In this document: positions 24,801 to 31,678 of the stretch, piece after piece
How positions within the stretch are numbered: the stretch's first letter is position 1
Layout of the letters: the number at the start of each line of letters is the position of its first letter
Assembly: GCA_963728155.1 (NCBI GenBank)
Contig: CAVSJF010000025.1
Location: 53,683-117,682, forward strand
Direction: 5' to 3'
Source: JACVRW01 sp963728155
Lineage (GTDB): Bacteria; Actinomycetota; Thermoleophilia; Solirubrobacterales; Thermoleophilaceae
Length of the DNA: 64,000 bases
Translations under genes and position numbers: made by a program
Notes under the pieces: generated by a model
Database searches by the model: none
Told to the model about the DNA's origin: nothing
What the model saw: only the letters and a program-made list of their open reading frames with translations

Positions 24801-25430
24801 GGCCCAGAGGCCCGAGGCGCGCGAGCATGCGTAGGCGTGCAGGCCGAGGTCGAGCACCTCCTGGACGCTGCCGGGGAAGAAGACGGGCATATGCAGCGAG
24901 GCCAGCAGGGGCTCGGACGAGCTCGGGATCGTCGAGGACTTGCAGCTCGGGTCGTCGCCCACCACCGCCAGGCCGCCACCCGTGCGCGAGACGCCGACGA
25001 AGTTCCCGTGCCGCAGGGCATCGCCGGCGCGGTCCAGTCCCGGCGCCTTGCCGTACCAGAGGCCCAGCACGCCGTCGTAGCGGGCGCCGGGGAGCCGGGC
25101 GGCAAGCTGGCTTCCCCAGGCCGAGGTGGCGCCGAGCTCCTCGTTGAGCGCGGGCACGTGGCGCACATGATGTCGGTCGAGGAGATCCGCGTTGCGCGCC
25201 AGCTCCTGGTCGAATCCGCCGAGCGGCGAGCCCTGGTAGCCGGAGATCATCGTTCCCGTGGTCAGGCCGCGGGCGCGGTCCGCCCGGTGCTGGTCGAGCA
25301 CGAGGCGGACGAGGCCCTGCACCCCGGTGAGGAGAACGCGACCGTCCTCCAGCAGGTACTTGTCCTCGAGGGAGACCTGCCGGCGCCGGGCCGGCCGCAT
25401 GGGACGAGTATGCGGGACCGTCGAAACCAT
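21882..25430 (-). CDS. Indolepyruvate:ferredoxin oxidoreductase, fused alpha-beta (IorAB-like)
   Basis: 1182-residue fused 2-oxoacid:ferredoxin oxidoreductase that decarboxylates aryl or branched 2-oxoacids to acyl-CoA with thiamine diphosphate and reduces ferredoxin. Domains in order: pyrimidine-binding/transketolase-like N-terminus (SGYQGSPLGGFDQEL), thiamine-diphosphate domain (PFFCSGCPHNSS, GGGIGCHTM, QMGGEGAQWIG), ferredoxin-like Cys cluster (NERVCEGCGDCGKKSSCLSV and CNKDYSCLEGDCPSF), and the gamma-type domain (GIGGTGVVTVNQMLGMAG) with a C-terminal DUF6537-like extension. Divergent from an amino-acid dehydrogenase, so together they can convert amino acids to acyl-CoA. Confidence 0.93.
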   Translation of the reverse strand: MVSTVPHTRPMRPARRRQVSLEDKYLLEDGRVLLTGVQGLVRLVLDQHRADRARGLTTGTMISGYQGSPLGGFDQELARNADLLDRHHVRHVPALNEELGATSAWGSQLAARLPGARYDGVLGLWYGKAPGLDRAGDALRHGNFVGVSRTGGGLAVVGDDPSCKSSTIPSSSEPLLASLHMPVFFPGSVQEVLDLGLHAYACSRASGLWAGFKIVTSVADAVGTAEVAPGRVAPALPDLEYVHEPTGHLLAPQSLDMERTMLGVRTDLALAYARENGVNRIEGARDAWLGIVAGGKPYFDLLHALRNLGLGESALDRAGIRILKLGMVWPLEREIAREFARGLDEVLVVEEKGPFLETALKEALYGGPHTPRVVGKHDERGERLLPVELDLDADVIARAVAARLGTRVQLDSVEAHIRRLDAIAGRRAELPMALRSPFFCSGCPHNSSLPAPEGTLVGGGIGCHTMVLLSPEGKGELTGITQMGGEGAQWIGQAPFTDDTHLVQNLGDGTFHHSGSLAVRAAVAAGVNITYKLLYNEHVAMTGGQAIEGQLSVPDLTRWLELEGVKRIIVTTEDTDRYKGVQLSPIADLRDRSQLMAAQQELAAVDGVTVLIHDQECAAEKRRARKRGKQAEPAERIWINERVCEGCGDCGKKSSCLSVLPVETEFGRKTQIHQASCNKDYSCLEGDCPSFLTVVPGKKARHETPALTVDLPEPELLVSEEDWAVRMMGIGGTGVVTVNQMLGMAGLIDGLHVYGLDQTGLSQKGGPVTSDLRLSREPLAVAPKAPAGSVDLYLGFDLLGAGDAKNLATAFDDRTVAVVSTSAVPTGRMVIDTEERFPELASQLDRIDAATRREHNLYLDAQALSERLFGDHMMTNTLSLGAAYQRGMVPVSAEALEQAIRLNGAAVEKNLAAFAWGRAVVAAPDAVEAATRAPDSSVPARELSAAERELVTLAVNGDSGELRRLVETRVPELVAYQDEAYARRYAEMVRRVQVAEQERTPGHSELAEAVARQLFKLMAYKDEYEVARLHLDAVEQARLSAEFGEDAKVWFNLHPPLLRSMGLERKLKLGPWFTPSFSALYRMRRLRATKLDPFGRAEVRRVERELIEEYGRMVEDALVRLNPDTHATVLQLFELPDVIRGYEEIKLRNVALFRKRTEALRKRLSPLVPSELGGEVKVVTQL

Positions 25431-25497
25431 TGGTTAGCGCACCTTACCATTGACCGCCGCTTGAAGCCATCCAATTGTGGCTATAAGGTCAAGGTAG
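25431..25497. promoter_or_regulatory. Divergent promoter region between oxidoreductase and dehydrogenase genes
   Basis: 67-bp gap. It holds half-sites TTGACC at 25450-25455 and GGTCAA at 25487-25492 in inverted orientation, the same core found in the palindrome at 28402-28422. A TTGAAG/TATAAG pair (25461-25466 and 25482-25487) is a possible but short-spaced promoter for the dehydrogenase. AACCA-T-TGGTT at 25425-25435 straddles the oxidoreductase start codon. Confidence 0.4.
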
Positions 25498-26580
25498 ATG
25501 ACCATTGCCGCTCGGACTCTCGCTCAAGCGCCGATCGCCCAGCGCGACGACGATCACGAGCAGATCGTGATTCGCCAGGACCCCGATACGGGGCTGCGGT
25601 TCATCGTCGCCGTGCACTCCACTATCCTCGGCCCGGCCCTGGGCGGAATGCGGATCAAGCCCTACCCGGGTGGGCTGACCGAAGCTCTCGAGGACGTCAT
25701 GTGCCTGGCCCGCACCATGACGCTGAAGGCCTCGGCCGCGGGCCTCGACCTCGGCGGAGGCAAGGCGGTGATGATCGACGACGGGCGCCGCGAACTTCGC
25801 GAGGCGCGGCTCACCGGCGCGGCCGAGGTGATCGAAGGCCTCGGCGGTGCCTACATCACCGCCGAGGACATCGGCACCACCACCGCGGACATGGACCACA
25901 TGGCGCGCTTCACGCGCTACTGCGTGGGCCGCTCGGTGGGCAACGGCGGAGGAGGCGATCCCTCGCCGGTGACCGCCGCGACGGTCTTCGAGGCCACGCG
26001 CCGCGGCCTGGCCGCCCACGACGGCTCAGCCGACCTGGATGGGCGCCGCATCGGCGTGATCGGCGTAGGCAAGGTGGGCGGAGCCCTGGCCGCATCCTTC
26101 GCCCAAGCCGGCGCCCAGGTGCTCGCCTACGACGTCGACGCGGGGCGTTGCGAGCAGCTGACCTCCGAGCACGCCGGCGTGAACGTCGCGCGCTCGGTCG
26201 ACGCGCTGCTGGCCCGCGAGCTCGACGTCCTATCCCCCTGCGCCGCCGGCGGGCTGATCGACGAGGCCACCGCGCGAGCACTCGATGTGCGCGTGATCGC
26301 CGGTGCGGCCAACAATCCGCTCACCGGGCGGCACGTGGCCAGGACACTGAGAGGGCGCGAGATCCTCTACGTGCCCGATTTCCTGGCCAACTGCGGCGGG
26401 CTCATCCACGTCGGAGCGGAGTGGTACCGCGGCCGGGGAGGTCCTTCCGAGCAGGAGCTCGTCGAGGCGGCCATGGACGGCCTCGACCGCGCGCTGGCCA
26501 CGGCCGAGCGCGAGGGCCTGACGCCACTCGAGGTCGCCGAGCGCCAGGCGCTCGAGCGCGTGGAGGCGGCAAGGCCGTGA
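25498..26580 (+). CDS. Leu/Phe/Val-type amino acid dehydrogenase
   Basis: NAD-dependent oxidative deaminase of the Glu/Leu/Phe/Val dehydrogenase family, 360 residues, the length of leucine and phenylalanine dehydrogenases rather than the longer glutamate enzymes. Substrate loop LGPALGGMRIKPYPGG and two catalytic-type lysines (TLKASAAG, Lys78; DLGGGKAVMI, Lys89) are present; the Rossmann motif is GVIGVGKVGG. Cytosolic. It would produce 2-oxoacids for the divergent oxidoreductase. Its stop overlaps the FadR-type regulator start (GTGA). Preferred amino acid cannot be fixed by eye. Confidence 0.92.
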   Translation: MTIAARTLAQAPIAQRDDDHEQIVIRQDPDTGLRFIVAVHSTILGPALGGMRIKPYPGGLTEALEDVMCLARTMTLKASAAGLDLGGGKAVMIDDGRRELREARLTGAAEVIEGLGGAYITAEDIGTTTADMDHMARFTRYCVGRSVGNGGGGDPSPVTAATVFEATRRGLAAHDGSADLDGRRIGVIGVGKVGGALAASFAQAGAQVLAYDVDAGRCEQLTSEHAGVNVARSVDALLARELDVLSPCAAGGLIDEATARALDVRVIAGAANNPLTGRHVARTLRGREILYVPDFLANCGGLIHVGAEWYRGRGGPSEQELVEAAMDGLDRALATAEREGLTPLEVAERQALERVEAARP

Positions 26581-27389
26581 GCTCCACCCTCGGGCTGGAG
26601 GGTGCCTTCGAGCCCGTGGCCACGCGCCGCACCTTCGAAGAGGCGGTGGAGCAGATCGCCGACAAGATCAAGAGCGGCGACCTGCACACGGGCGACCGCC
26701 TGCCCTCAGAGCGCGACCTCGCCGCCCAGATGCGCATCAGCCGGCCGACCCTGCGTGAAGCGATCAAGACCCTCACCGAGGCCGGCGTGCTCGAGGTGCA
26801 CAGGGGCCAGTCGGGCGGCATCTTCGTCGCCGCCGAGCTGATCCCGCGCGAGCTGCTCCAGTCGCGCCAGGAGATCCGCTTCAGCGAGATCGCCGGGGTG
26901 CTCGAGGCGCGACGCCTGCTCGAGCCGCGCGTGGCCCAGCTGGCCGCGGTGCACGCCCTCGACGACGACTTCGCCCTCATGGCCCGCACCATCGAGCGTC
27001 AGCGCGAGCTGGCGGAGTCGGACGACTTCCTCAGTCACGAGGATCTGTTCCTCCAGCTCGACATGAAGTTCCACCTGGGGCTGGCCCGCGCCACGCGCAA
27101 CTCGACGATCGTGGGCCTGATGCAGACCCTGCTGCGACAGCTCGAGATCGCCCGCGACATGGCGATGCACGCCGAGCTCGTGCCCTCGTGGACGATCGAG
27201 ATCCACGCGCGCACGCTGGCCGCCGTGCGGGCCGCTGACTTCCCTCTGATCGACGAGGTGATGGACGAACACCTGGCCCAGCTCGAGCAGATCTGGGAGC
27301 GCGAGACCGGCCGCGGGCTGGTGCGTGAGCTGCCGGACTTCCTGCAGCCGGTGGCCGAGCGCTCGCGCGCACAGCGCCTATCGGGTTAA
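26577..27389 (+). CDS. GntR-family regulator, FadR/FCD subfamily
   Basis: Transcriptional regulator of 270 residues starting at GTG 26577. The winged helix-turn-helix spans about residues 17-85 (GDRLPSERDLAAQMRISRPT, then LREAIKTLTEAGVLEVHRG), followed by an all-helical FCD ligand domain with metal-ligand-like His/Asp positions (LEARRLLEPRVAQLAA, MKFHLGLARATRNS, EIHARTLAAV). Being translationally coupled to the amino-acid dehydrogenase and next to the divergent oxidoreductase, it probably senses an amino acid, 2-oxoacid or acyl intermediate and controls this locus. Confidence 0.92.
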   Translation: MSSTLGLEGAFEPVATRRTFEEAVEQIADKIKSGDLHTGDRLPSERDLAAQMRISRPTLREAIKTLTEAGVLEVHRGQSGGIFVAAELIPRELLQSRQEIRFSEIAGVLEARRLLEPRVAQLAAVHALDDDFALMARTIERQRELAESDDFLSHEDLFLQLDMKFHLGLARATRNSTIVGLMQTLLRQLEIARDMAMHAELVPSWTIEIHARTLAAVRAADFPLIDEVMDEHLAQLEQIWERETGRGLVRELPDFLQPVAERSRAQRLSG

Positions 27390-27398
27390 GCTCCCGAA

Positions 27399-28376
27399 AT
27401 GAAGCGGGGGATTCTGGCCGCCCTCGGTACGGCAGTCGTCTGTCTGCTCTTTCCCGCCGCCGGTTTGGCCCAGGACTCGAAACCTACCGAGGTTCGCGTG
27501 GGGGCGCTGGTCAACGACATCCAGCAACTCGACCTGCAGACGCACTCCTACAACGTGGACCTCTATATGTGGTTCAAGTGGGACAACCCGGACATCGACC
27601 CCTCGCGCTCGTTCGAGTTCATGAACGCGTTCGAGCTCTGGGGGCACATCCTCACCTACGAGACCGAGGAGCCCGAGAAGCTGCCGGACGGCTCCCTCTA
27701 CCAGGTGCTGCGAAACCAGGGCAAGTTCAACGCCAAGCTGCCGCTGCAGCGCTATCCCTTCGACACCCAGGACCTCGTGGTCGCGATCGAGAACACCACC
27801 GCGGACAACTCGGAGGTGGTGTTCGTGCCCGACCGCCGTCCGATCGCGCTGAGCGACGACCTGACGCTGCCGGGCTGGAAGTTCGAGGAGCCCAGCCTCG
27901 AGGTCGTGGGCAACCGCTACGCCACCGATTTCGGCGACCCGACGTCCGACGACCCCGTCTACTCGCGCGTGCTGATCAACGTGCCGGTCGTGCGCCCCCG
28001 CGGGCCCTACGCGACCAAGCTCTTCCTTCCCATGCTGCTGGTGGTCCTGACTGCCGCTCTCGCGCTGTCGGTGCATCCGCGCTATGTCGAGGGCCGCATC
28101 GGGATCGGGATCACCGCCCTGCTGACCCTGGTGGCCCTGCAGATCACGTCCAACTCGAGCCTGCCCGAGGTCGACTACCTGCTGCTGCTCGACAAGCTCT
28201 ACATCCTCTCCTATGCCTTCGTCGTGCTGACCCTGGCGGTGATCGTGCGCAACTCGTGGGTGGACGCGACGGGCGACGTGGCGAGAGCCTCCCGCGCCGA
28301 CCGGCGCGGCCTGGCGATCCTCACCGGGGCCTACATCGCTTCGGCCGCGCTCATCACCGTGCTGTCGCTGGCGTAA
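27399..28376 (+). CDS. Bacterial pentameric ligand-gated ion channel (Cys-loop receptor homologue)
   Basis: 325-residue membrane receptor-channel related to GLIC/ELIC and animal Cys-loop receptors. A signal peptide (about 1-25) leads a beta-rich extracellular domain with the conserved WxD-type pair (WFKWDNP, about 58-64) and the beta6-beta7 loop RYPFDTQ (118-124), which lacks the animal cysteines as in other bacterial members. Four membrane helices follow: M1 about 207-226, pore-lining M2 about 233-252, the M2-M3 loop with SLP (254-256), M3 about 262-284 and M4 about 304-324. It begins 9 bp after the FadR-type regulator, so it likely belongs to the amino-acid dehydrogenase operon. Ligand and ion selectivity unknown. 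Confidence 0.88.
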   Translation: MKRGILAALGTAVVCLLFPAAGLAQDSKPTEVRVGALVNDIQQLDLQTHSYNVDLYMWFKWDNPDIDPSRSFEFMNAFELWGHILTYETEEPEKLPDGSLYQVLRNQGKFNAKLPLQRYPFDTQDLVVAIENTTADNSEVVFVPDRRPIALSDDLTLPGWKFEEPSLEVVGNRYATDFGDPTSDDPVYSRVLINVPVVRPRGPYATKLFLPMLLVVLTAALALSVHPRYVEGRIGIGITALLTLVALQITSNSSLPEVDYLLLLDKLYILSYAFVVLTLAVIVRNSWVDATGDVARASRADRRGLAILTGAYIASAALITVLSLA

Positions 28377-28401
28377 CCGAACGAGCCCATCGGCATATGT
28401 C

Positions 28402-28422
28402 TTGTTGACCGATGGTCAACAA
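28402..28422. promoter_or_regulatory. 21-bp palindromic operator candidate
   Basis: Perfect 9-bp arms TTGTTGACC (28402-28410) and GGTCAACAA (28414-28422) around a 3-bp centre GAT. It lies 13-33 bp upstream of the CDP-alcohol phosphatidyltransferase ATG and 25 bp after the channel stop codon, so it fits a repressor site overlapping the promoter or leader. Core half-sites recur in the gap at 25431-25497. Confidence 0.65.
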
Positions 28423-28434
28423 AGGGAGCCGACG

Positions 28435-29109
28435 ATGGACGCACCGCGTGACAAGCAGTTCTTTCTCGCCCAGGCCGAAGGCCGGGCCCTCGAGTGGATC
28501 GCCCGGCGCCTGCCCGCCTGGGTGATGCCCGATCACATGACTGCCCTGGGGGTGCTGGCGGCGCTCGGGATCGCCGGTGCGTACCTGCTCTCCAACGGCG
28601 ACAAGCTCTGGCTGTGGGCCGCCTCCGCGCTGCTCGTCGTGCACTGGCTCGGCGACTCCCTCGACGGAACTCTTGCCCGCGTGCGCAAGATCGAGCGGCC
28701 CAAGTACGGCTACTACCTCGATCACCTGGTCGACGCGCTGGCCACCGCGGTGATCGGTCTGGGCCTCGGACTCTCACCCTGGATGCTGCTGTCGGTGGGG
28801 CTCGTGATCGTGGTCGCCTACCTGATGCTGTCGATCAACGTCTACCTGGAGACCTACGCCTTCGGCGTGTTCACGCTCGGCTACGGCCGGGTGGGGCCGA
28901 CGGAGGTGCGCCTGGCGCTGATCGGGCTCAACACCCTGATCGCCCTCGGCGCCGGAGTGGCGTTCCAGATCGGCGGGCTGGGACTGACGGTGGTCGACCT
29001 GATCGGACTGGCGGTGGCCGGCGTGATGGTGGTGACGCTGGTGGGGCGCGGCCTGCGCAACCTGCGGCTGTTGGCCGAGATGGAGCCCGCGGGGAAGGTG
29101 CGGGCTTAG
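28435..29109 (+). CDS. CDP-alcohol phosphatidyltransferase family protein
   Basis: Membrane enzyme of 224 residues that transfers a phosphatidyl or related phospho-group from a CDP-alcohol to an acceptor alcohol in phospholipid synthesis. The catalytic signature is intact: DSLDGTLARVRKIERP followed by GYYLDHLVD, i.e. DGxxAR-x8-GxxxDxxxD. Around five or six membrane helices follow. ATG 28435 has GGGAGC upstream; the in-frame ATG-like codons farther up would include the palindrome and are unlikely. The exact acceptor (glycerol-phosphate, inositol-phosphate or other) cannot be told. Confidence 0.9.
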   Translation: MDAPRDKQFFLAQAEGRALEWIARRLPAWVMPDHMTALGVLAALGIAGAYLLSNGDKLWLWAASALLVVHWLGDSLDGTLARVRKIERPKYGYYLDHLVDALATAVIGLGLGLSPWMLLSVGLVIVVAYLMLSINVYLETYAFGVFTLGYGRVGPTEVRLALIGLNTLIALGAGVAFQIGGLGLTVVDLIGLAVAGVMVVTLVGRGLRNLRLLAEMEPAGKVRA

Positions 29110-29113
29110 CCGC

Positions 29114-31006
29114 TCAGGGCGCCGGCGTGCGCAGCCGCACGACGCGGCCACCCAGGCGCCCGCGGATCTCGGCCACGGCGTTCTGCGCCGACGGCCACGA
29201 GATCACCAGCCGACCGCGGCGCGTCCCCGCCAAGCGCAGCGTCGCGCTGTAGCGCTGCTCGCGACGGTCCCAGACGGCCTCGCCGCTCACCGCCAGGTCC
29301 TCGGCGTAGCGCACGCGCTTCAGGTCCAGGCGCACCGGCCCGAAGGAGTAGTAGGCCGCGCCGCCCGCGGTGAAGCTTCCACCGCGCAGGCCGTAGCCCT
29401 TCTCGCCGTAGATCAGCCACCAGCGCGACCAGGCGTCACCGACGCTGCGGGCAGCGGTCCAGGCGGCGCGGCGATCGAGCGAGTTGGAGCGGTCGCCCGT
29501 GCCGGGCTCGGCGGCCGGGGCGTCGGCCACCCGGCGCGGGAACTTCGGCACCACGTGCAGCTCGGGGATCTCCTCGGCGCAGCTCGTGTCACCAGGGTCG
29601 AGGTCGGTGAAGAAGCGGCGCACGAGCACCGATCCGCAGCGGTCGAAGTCGGAGAGCGCGGTCACGTGACCAACGTTGCGCACCACCACGAGCTCCGAGT
29701 TCGGGAACAGCTCGGCGGCCGCCTCGGAGTCGCCGAGTGGGGTGACCGAGTCGAGGTCGCCGTCGAGCACCAGCACCGGCATGTCCGGGAAGGTCGCGCC
29801 CGCGGGCACGGCAGGATCCTCGAAGCGCGGGGCGGGCCAGCGCAGGCAGCCGTAGACCAGCTGGTATTCGACCGTCGACTTCAGCCAAAGGTCGACCGGG
29901 AAGGGCGCGAAGGTGTCCGGCGCCAGCTGCGCCCGAGCGGCGGCCAGCTGCTCGCGGCGCTCCTTGAAGCTCGCCTGCTTGTCCCACAGATTCGGGTAGT
30001 CGTGGCAGGCCACCGCCGAGTAGGCGCCCTCGGAGTAGCCCGTGGGGTCGGCGCTCGGCTCGTAGGCGGCCACGGCTTCGGCGCCCAGGCGCAGCAGCGG
30101 CTTGGGGTCGCCCTGCTCCCAGGCACGCCCGGCGGACAGGAGGTCGCGGTAGATCGAGTAGTAGAAGCTCCCGTCGCCCGCCATCTGCTCGATCAAGAGG
30201 CCGTCCACACGCACCTGGCGAACGGTGCCGTCCGCGTCGCGGGCCTCGCCCACCAGCGGGTTGGCCTCGAGCTTCTGCGCGAGCTCGCCCAGATAGGCGA
30301 CCGGATCGCCCGTGCAGGCGCCCGAGCGCTCGCACACGGCTCGCCACGCGAAACGGATCTGCTCGATCTGCTCGCGCTCCCAGGGATCGAAGCCGGTCAC
30401 GGCAAAGGCGGCATCGAGCACGACCGAGCGCACCCGGGCGAGGTGGCGAACGGCGAAGGCCTGTGCGAAGTACGTGCCGTACGAGTCGCCGTAGATGTTG
30501 ACCACGGGGACCTCGAGGAGGTCGAGCACGTCAGCCAGGTCGTCGGCCGCGGCGCCGGTGCCGTAGGCGTCTGCGGCCTTCCCGAGCCTGCGCCCGCAGC
30601 GGCCGACCTCGCGCACGTAGTCGCCCTTACCGAGCTGCAGGCGCGGGCAGTTGATCGCGCCTGAGGTGCCGGTGCCGCGGTTGTCCATCACGATCAGATC
30701 GCGCTGGCCGAGAAGCGGGGCGAGCATGAACCGGTAGCTGTCGGCCGAGCCGATCGAGCCGTATCCCGGCCCGCCCTCGGCGGCCACGATGGGCTCGAGC
30801 TCGGGCCGCGAGCGGTCGGTGCGGGGAAACACTCGGAACTTGACCTTGATCTTCGCCCCCTGCGGCTCGCTGCGGTGCAGCGGCACCTTGACGGTTCCAC
30901 AGCGCGCGCTCTTGTCGTCGCGGCACGGCTTCAGCGGAGCGGCCGCCGCAGGGGCAGCTCCAAGCCCAACCAGCATCAGCGCCAGAAGCGCCACCCGAGC
31001 CCACAT
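29114..31006 (-). CDS. Secreted alpha/beta hydrolase, TAP-like peptidase
   Basis: Exported hydrolase of 630 residues with an Ala-rich signal peptide (about 1-23). It resembles actinobacterial tripeptidyl aminopeptidases: the oxyanion region EGGPGYGSIG, DNRGTGTSGAI, nucleophile elbow GDSYGTYFAQ, catalytic-type Asp in VLDGDLDSVTPL and His in VVRNVGHVTAL, then a TAP-like C-terminal domain. The last 120 residues (after about 510) are an extra beta-rich tail. Cys pairs (CRDD...RCG; CERSGAC) suggest disulphides. Convergent with the phosphatidyltransferase with a 4-bp gap. Confidence 0.9.
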   Translation of the reverse strand: MWARVALLALMLVGLGAAPAAAAPLKPCRDDKSARCGTVKVPLHRSEPQGAKIKVKFRVFPRTDRSRPELEPIVAAEGGPGYGSIGSADSYRFMLAPLLGQRDLIVMDNRGTGTSGAINCPRLQLGKGDYVREVGRCGRRLGKAADAYGTGAAADDLADVLDLLEVPVVNIYGDSYGTYFAQAFAVRHLARVRSVVLDAAFAVTGFDPWEREQIEQIRFAWRAVCERSGACTGDPVAYLGELAQKLEANPLVGEARDADGTVRQVRVDGLLIEQMAGDGSFYYSIYRDLLSAGRAWEQGDPKPLLRLGAEAVAAYEPSADPTGYSEGAYSAVACHDYPNLWDKQASFKERREQLAAARAQLAPDTFAPFPVDLWLKSTVEYQLVYGCLRWPAPRFEDPAVPAGATFPDMPVLVLDGDLDSVTPLGDSEAAAELFPNSELVVVRNVGHVTALSDFDRCGSVLVRRFFTDLDPGDTSCAEEIPELHVVPKFPRRVADAPAAEPGTGDRSNSLDRRAAWTAARSVGDAWSRWWLIYGEKGYGLRGGSFTAGGAAYYSFGPVRLDLKRVRYAEDLAVSGEAVWDRREQRYSATLRLAGTRRGRLVISWPSAQNAVAEIRGRLGGRVVRLRTPAP

Positions 31007-31018
31007 CGTCAGCGCAGC

Positions 31019-31648
31019 CTATTTCAGGCCGAGCGCCCGCGCCACCGCGCGCAGGTCCTCGGCGAACGCGGCCCGCTCGGCGTAGCGCGACTCGTCGTCG
31101 CGCTGACGCAGGATCGACGATGGGTGAACCGTGGCCGCCACGTTGGGGGCCAGGTCGCAGTCGAGCAGCTCGCCACGGTGCTGCGTCACGCGAAACGAGC
31201 TGCCCAGCAGCGCCTGGGCCGCGGTGGCGCCGAGGAACACCAGGGCCTCGGGCTGGATCACCCGCAGCTCCTCCTCGAGCCACGGCTTGCACGCCTCGAC
31301 CTCGAAGCGCTTCGGGGTCTGGTGGATGCGGCGGTTGCCCCTCTCCTCGAACTTGAAGTGCTTGACGACGTTGGTCAGATAGGCCTCGTCGCGCGGGATG
31401 CCGGCCGCCTCGAGGCCGCGGTCGAACTCGCGGCCCGCGGGGCCGACGAAGGGCCGGCCCGCCTGATCCTCCCGGTCGCCCGGCTGCTCGCCCACGAACA
31501 TCATGCGTGAGCGCTTGAGCCCCTCGCCGAACACCGTCTGCGTGGCCGGGCGCCACAGGTGACAGCCGCGACATCCGGCGGCGGCCTCACGCAGCGCCGC
31601 GAGCGTCCGCTTCTCGGGCAGGAACGGGGTCGCGTCGTTGGGCTCCAC
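31019..31648 (-). CDS. udgX: UdgX-type uracil-DNA glycosylase
   Basis: Uracil-DNA glycosylase superfamily protein of 209 residues. It has the Fe-S-type motif A GEQPGDREDQAGRPFVGPAG (GEQPGD at 53-58), the UdgX-specific loop RRIHQTPKRFE with His109, and the C-terminal HPSSILR motif. Cysteines at 26, 29, 120 and 164 fit the 4Fe-4S ligand set. In mycobacterial UdgX the corresponding His forms a covalent bond with the abasic sugar after uracil removal, so this enzyme is expected to cross-link to uracil-containing DNA. Divergent, 30 bp from a 5'-3' exonuclease gene. Confidence 0.92.
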   Translation of the reverse strand: MEPNDATPFLPEKRTLAALREAAAGCRGCHLWRPATQTVFGEGLKRSRMMFVGEQPGDREDQAGRPFVGPAGREFDRGLEAAGIPRDEAYLTNVVKHFKFEERGNRRIHQTPKRFEVEACKPWLEEELRVIQPEALVFLGATAAQALLGSSFRVTQHRGELLDCDLAPNVAATVHPSSILRQRDDESRYAERAAFAEDLRAVARALGLK

Positions 31649-31678
31649 CGCTCACGAGTACCCGATAGCGTGGCCGGC

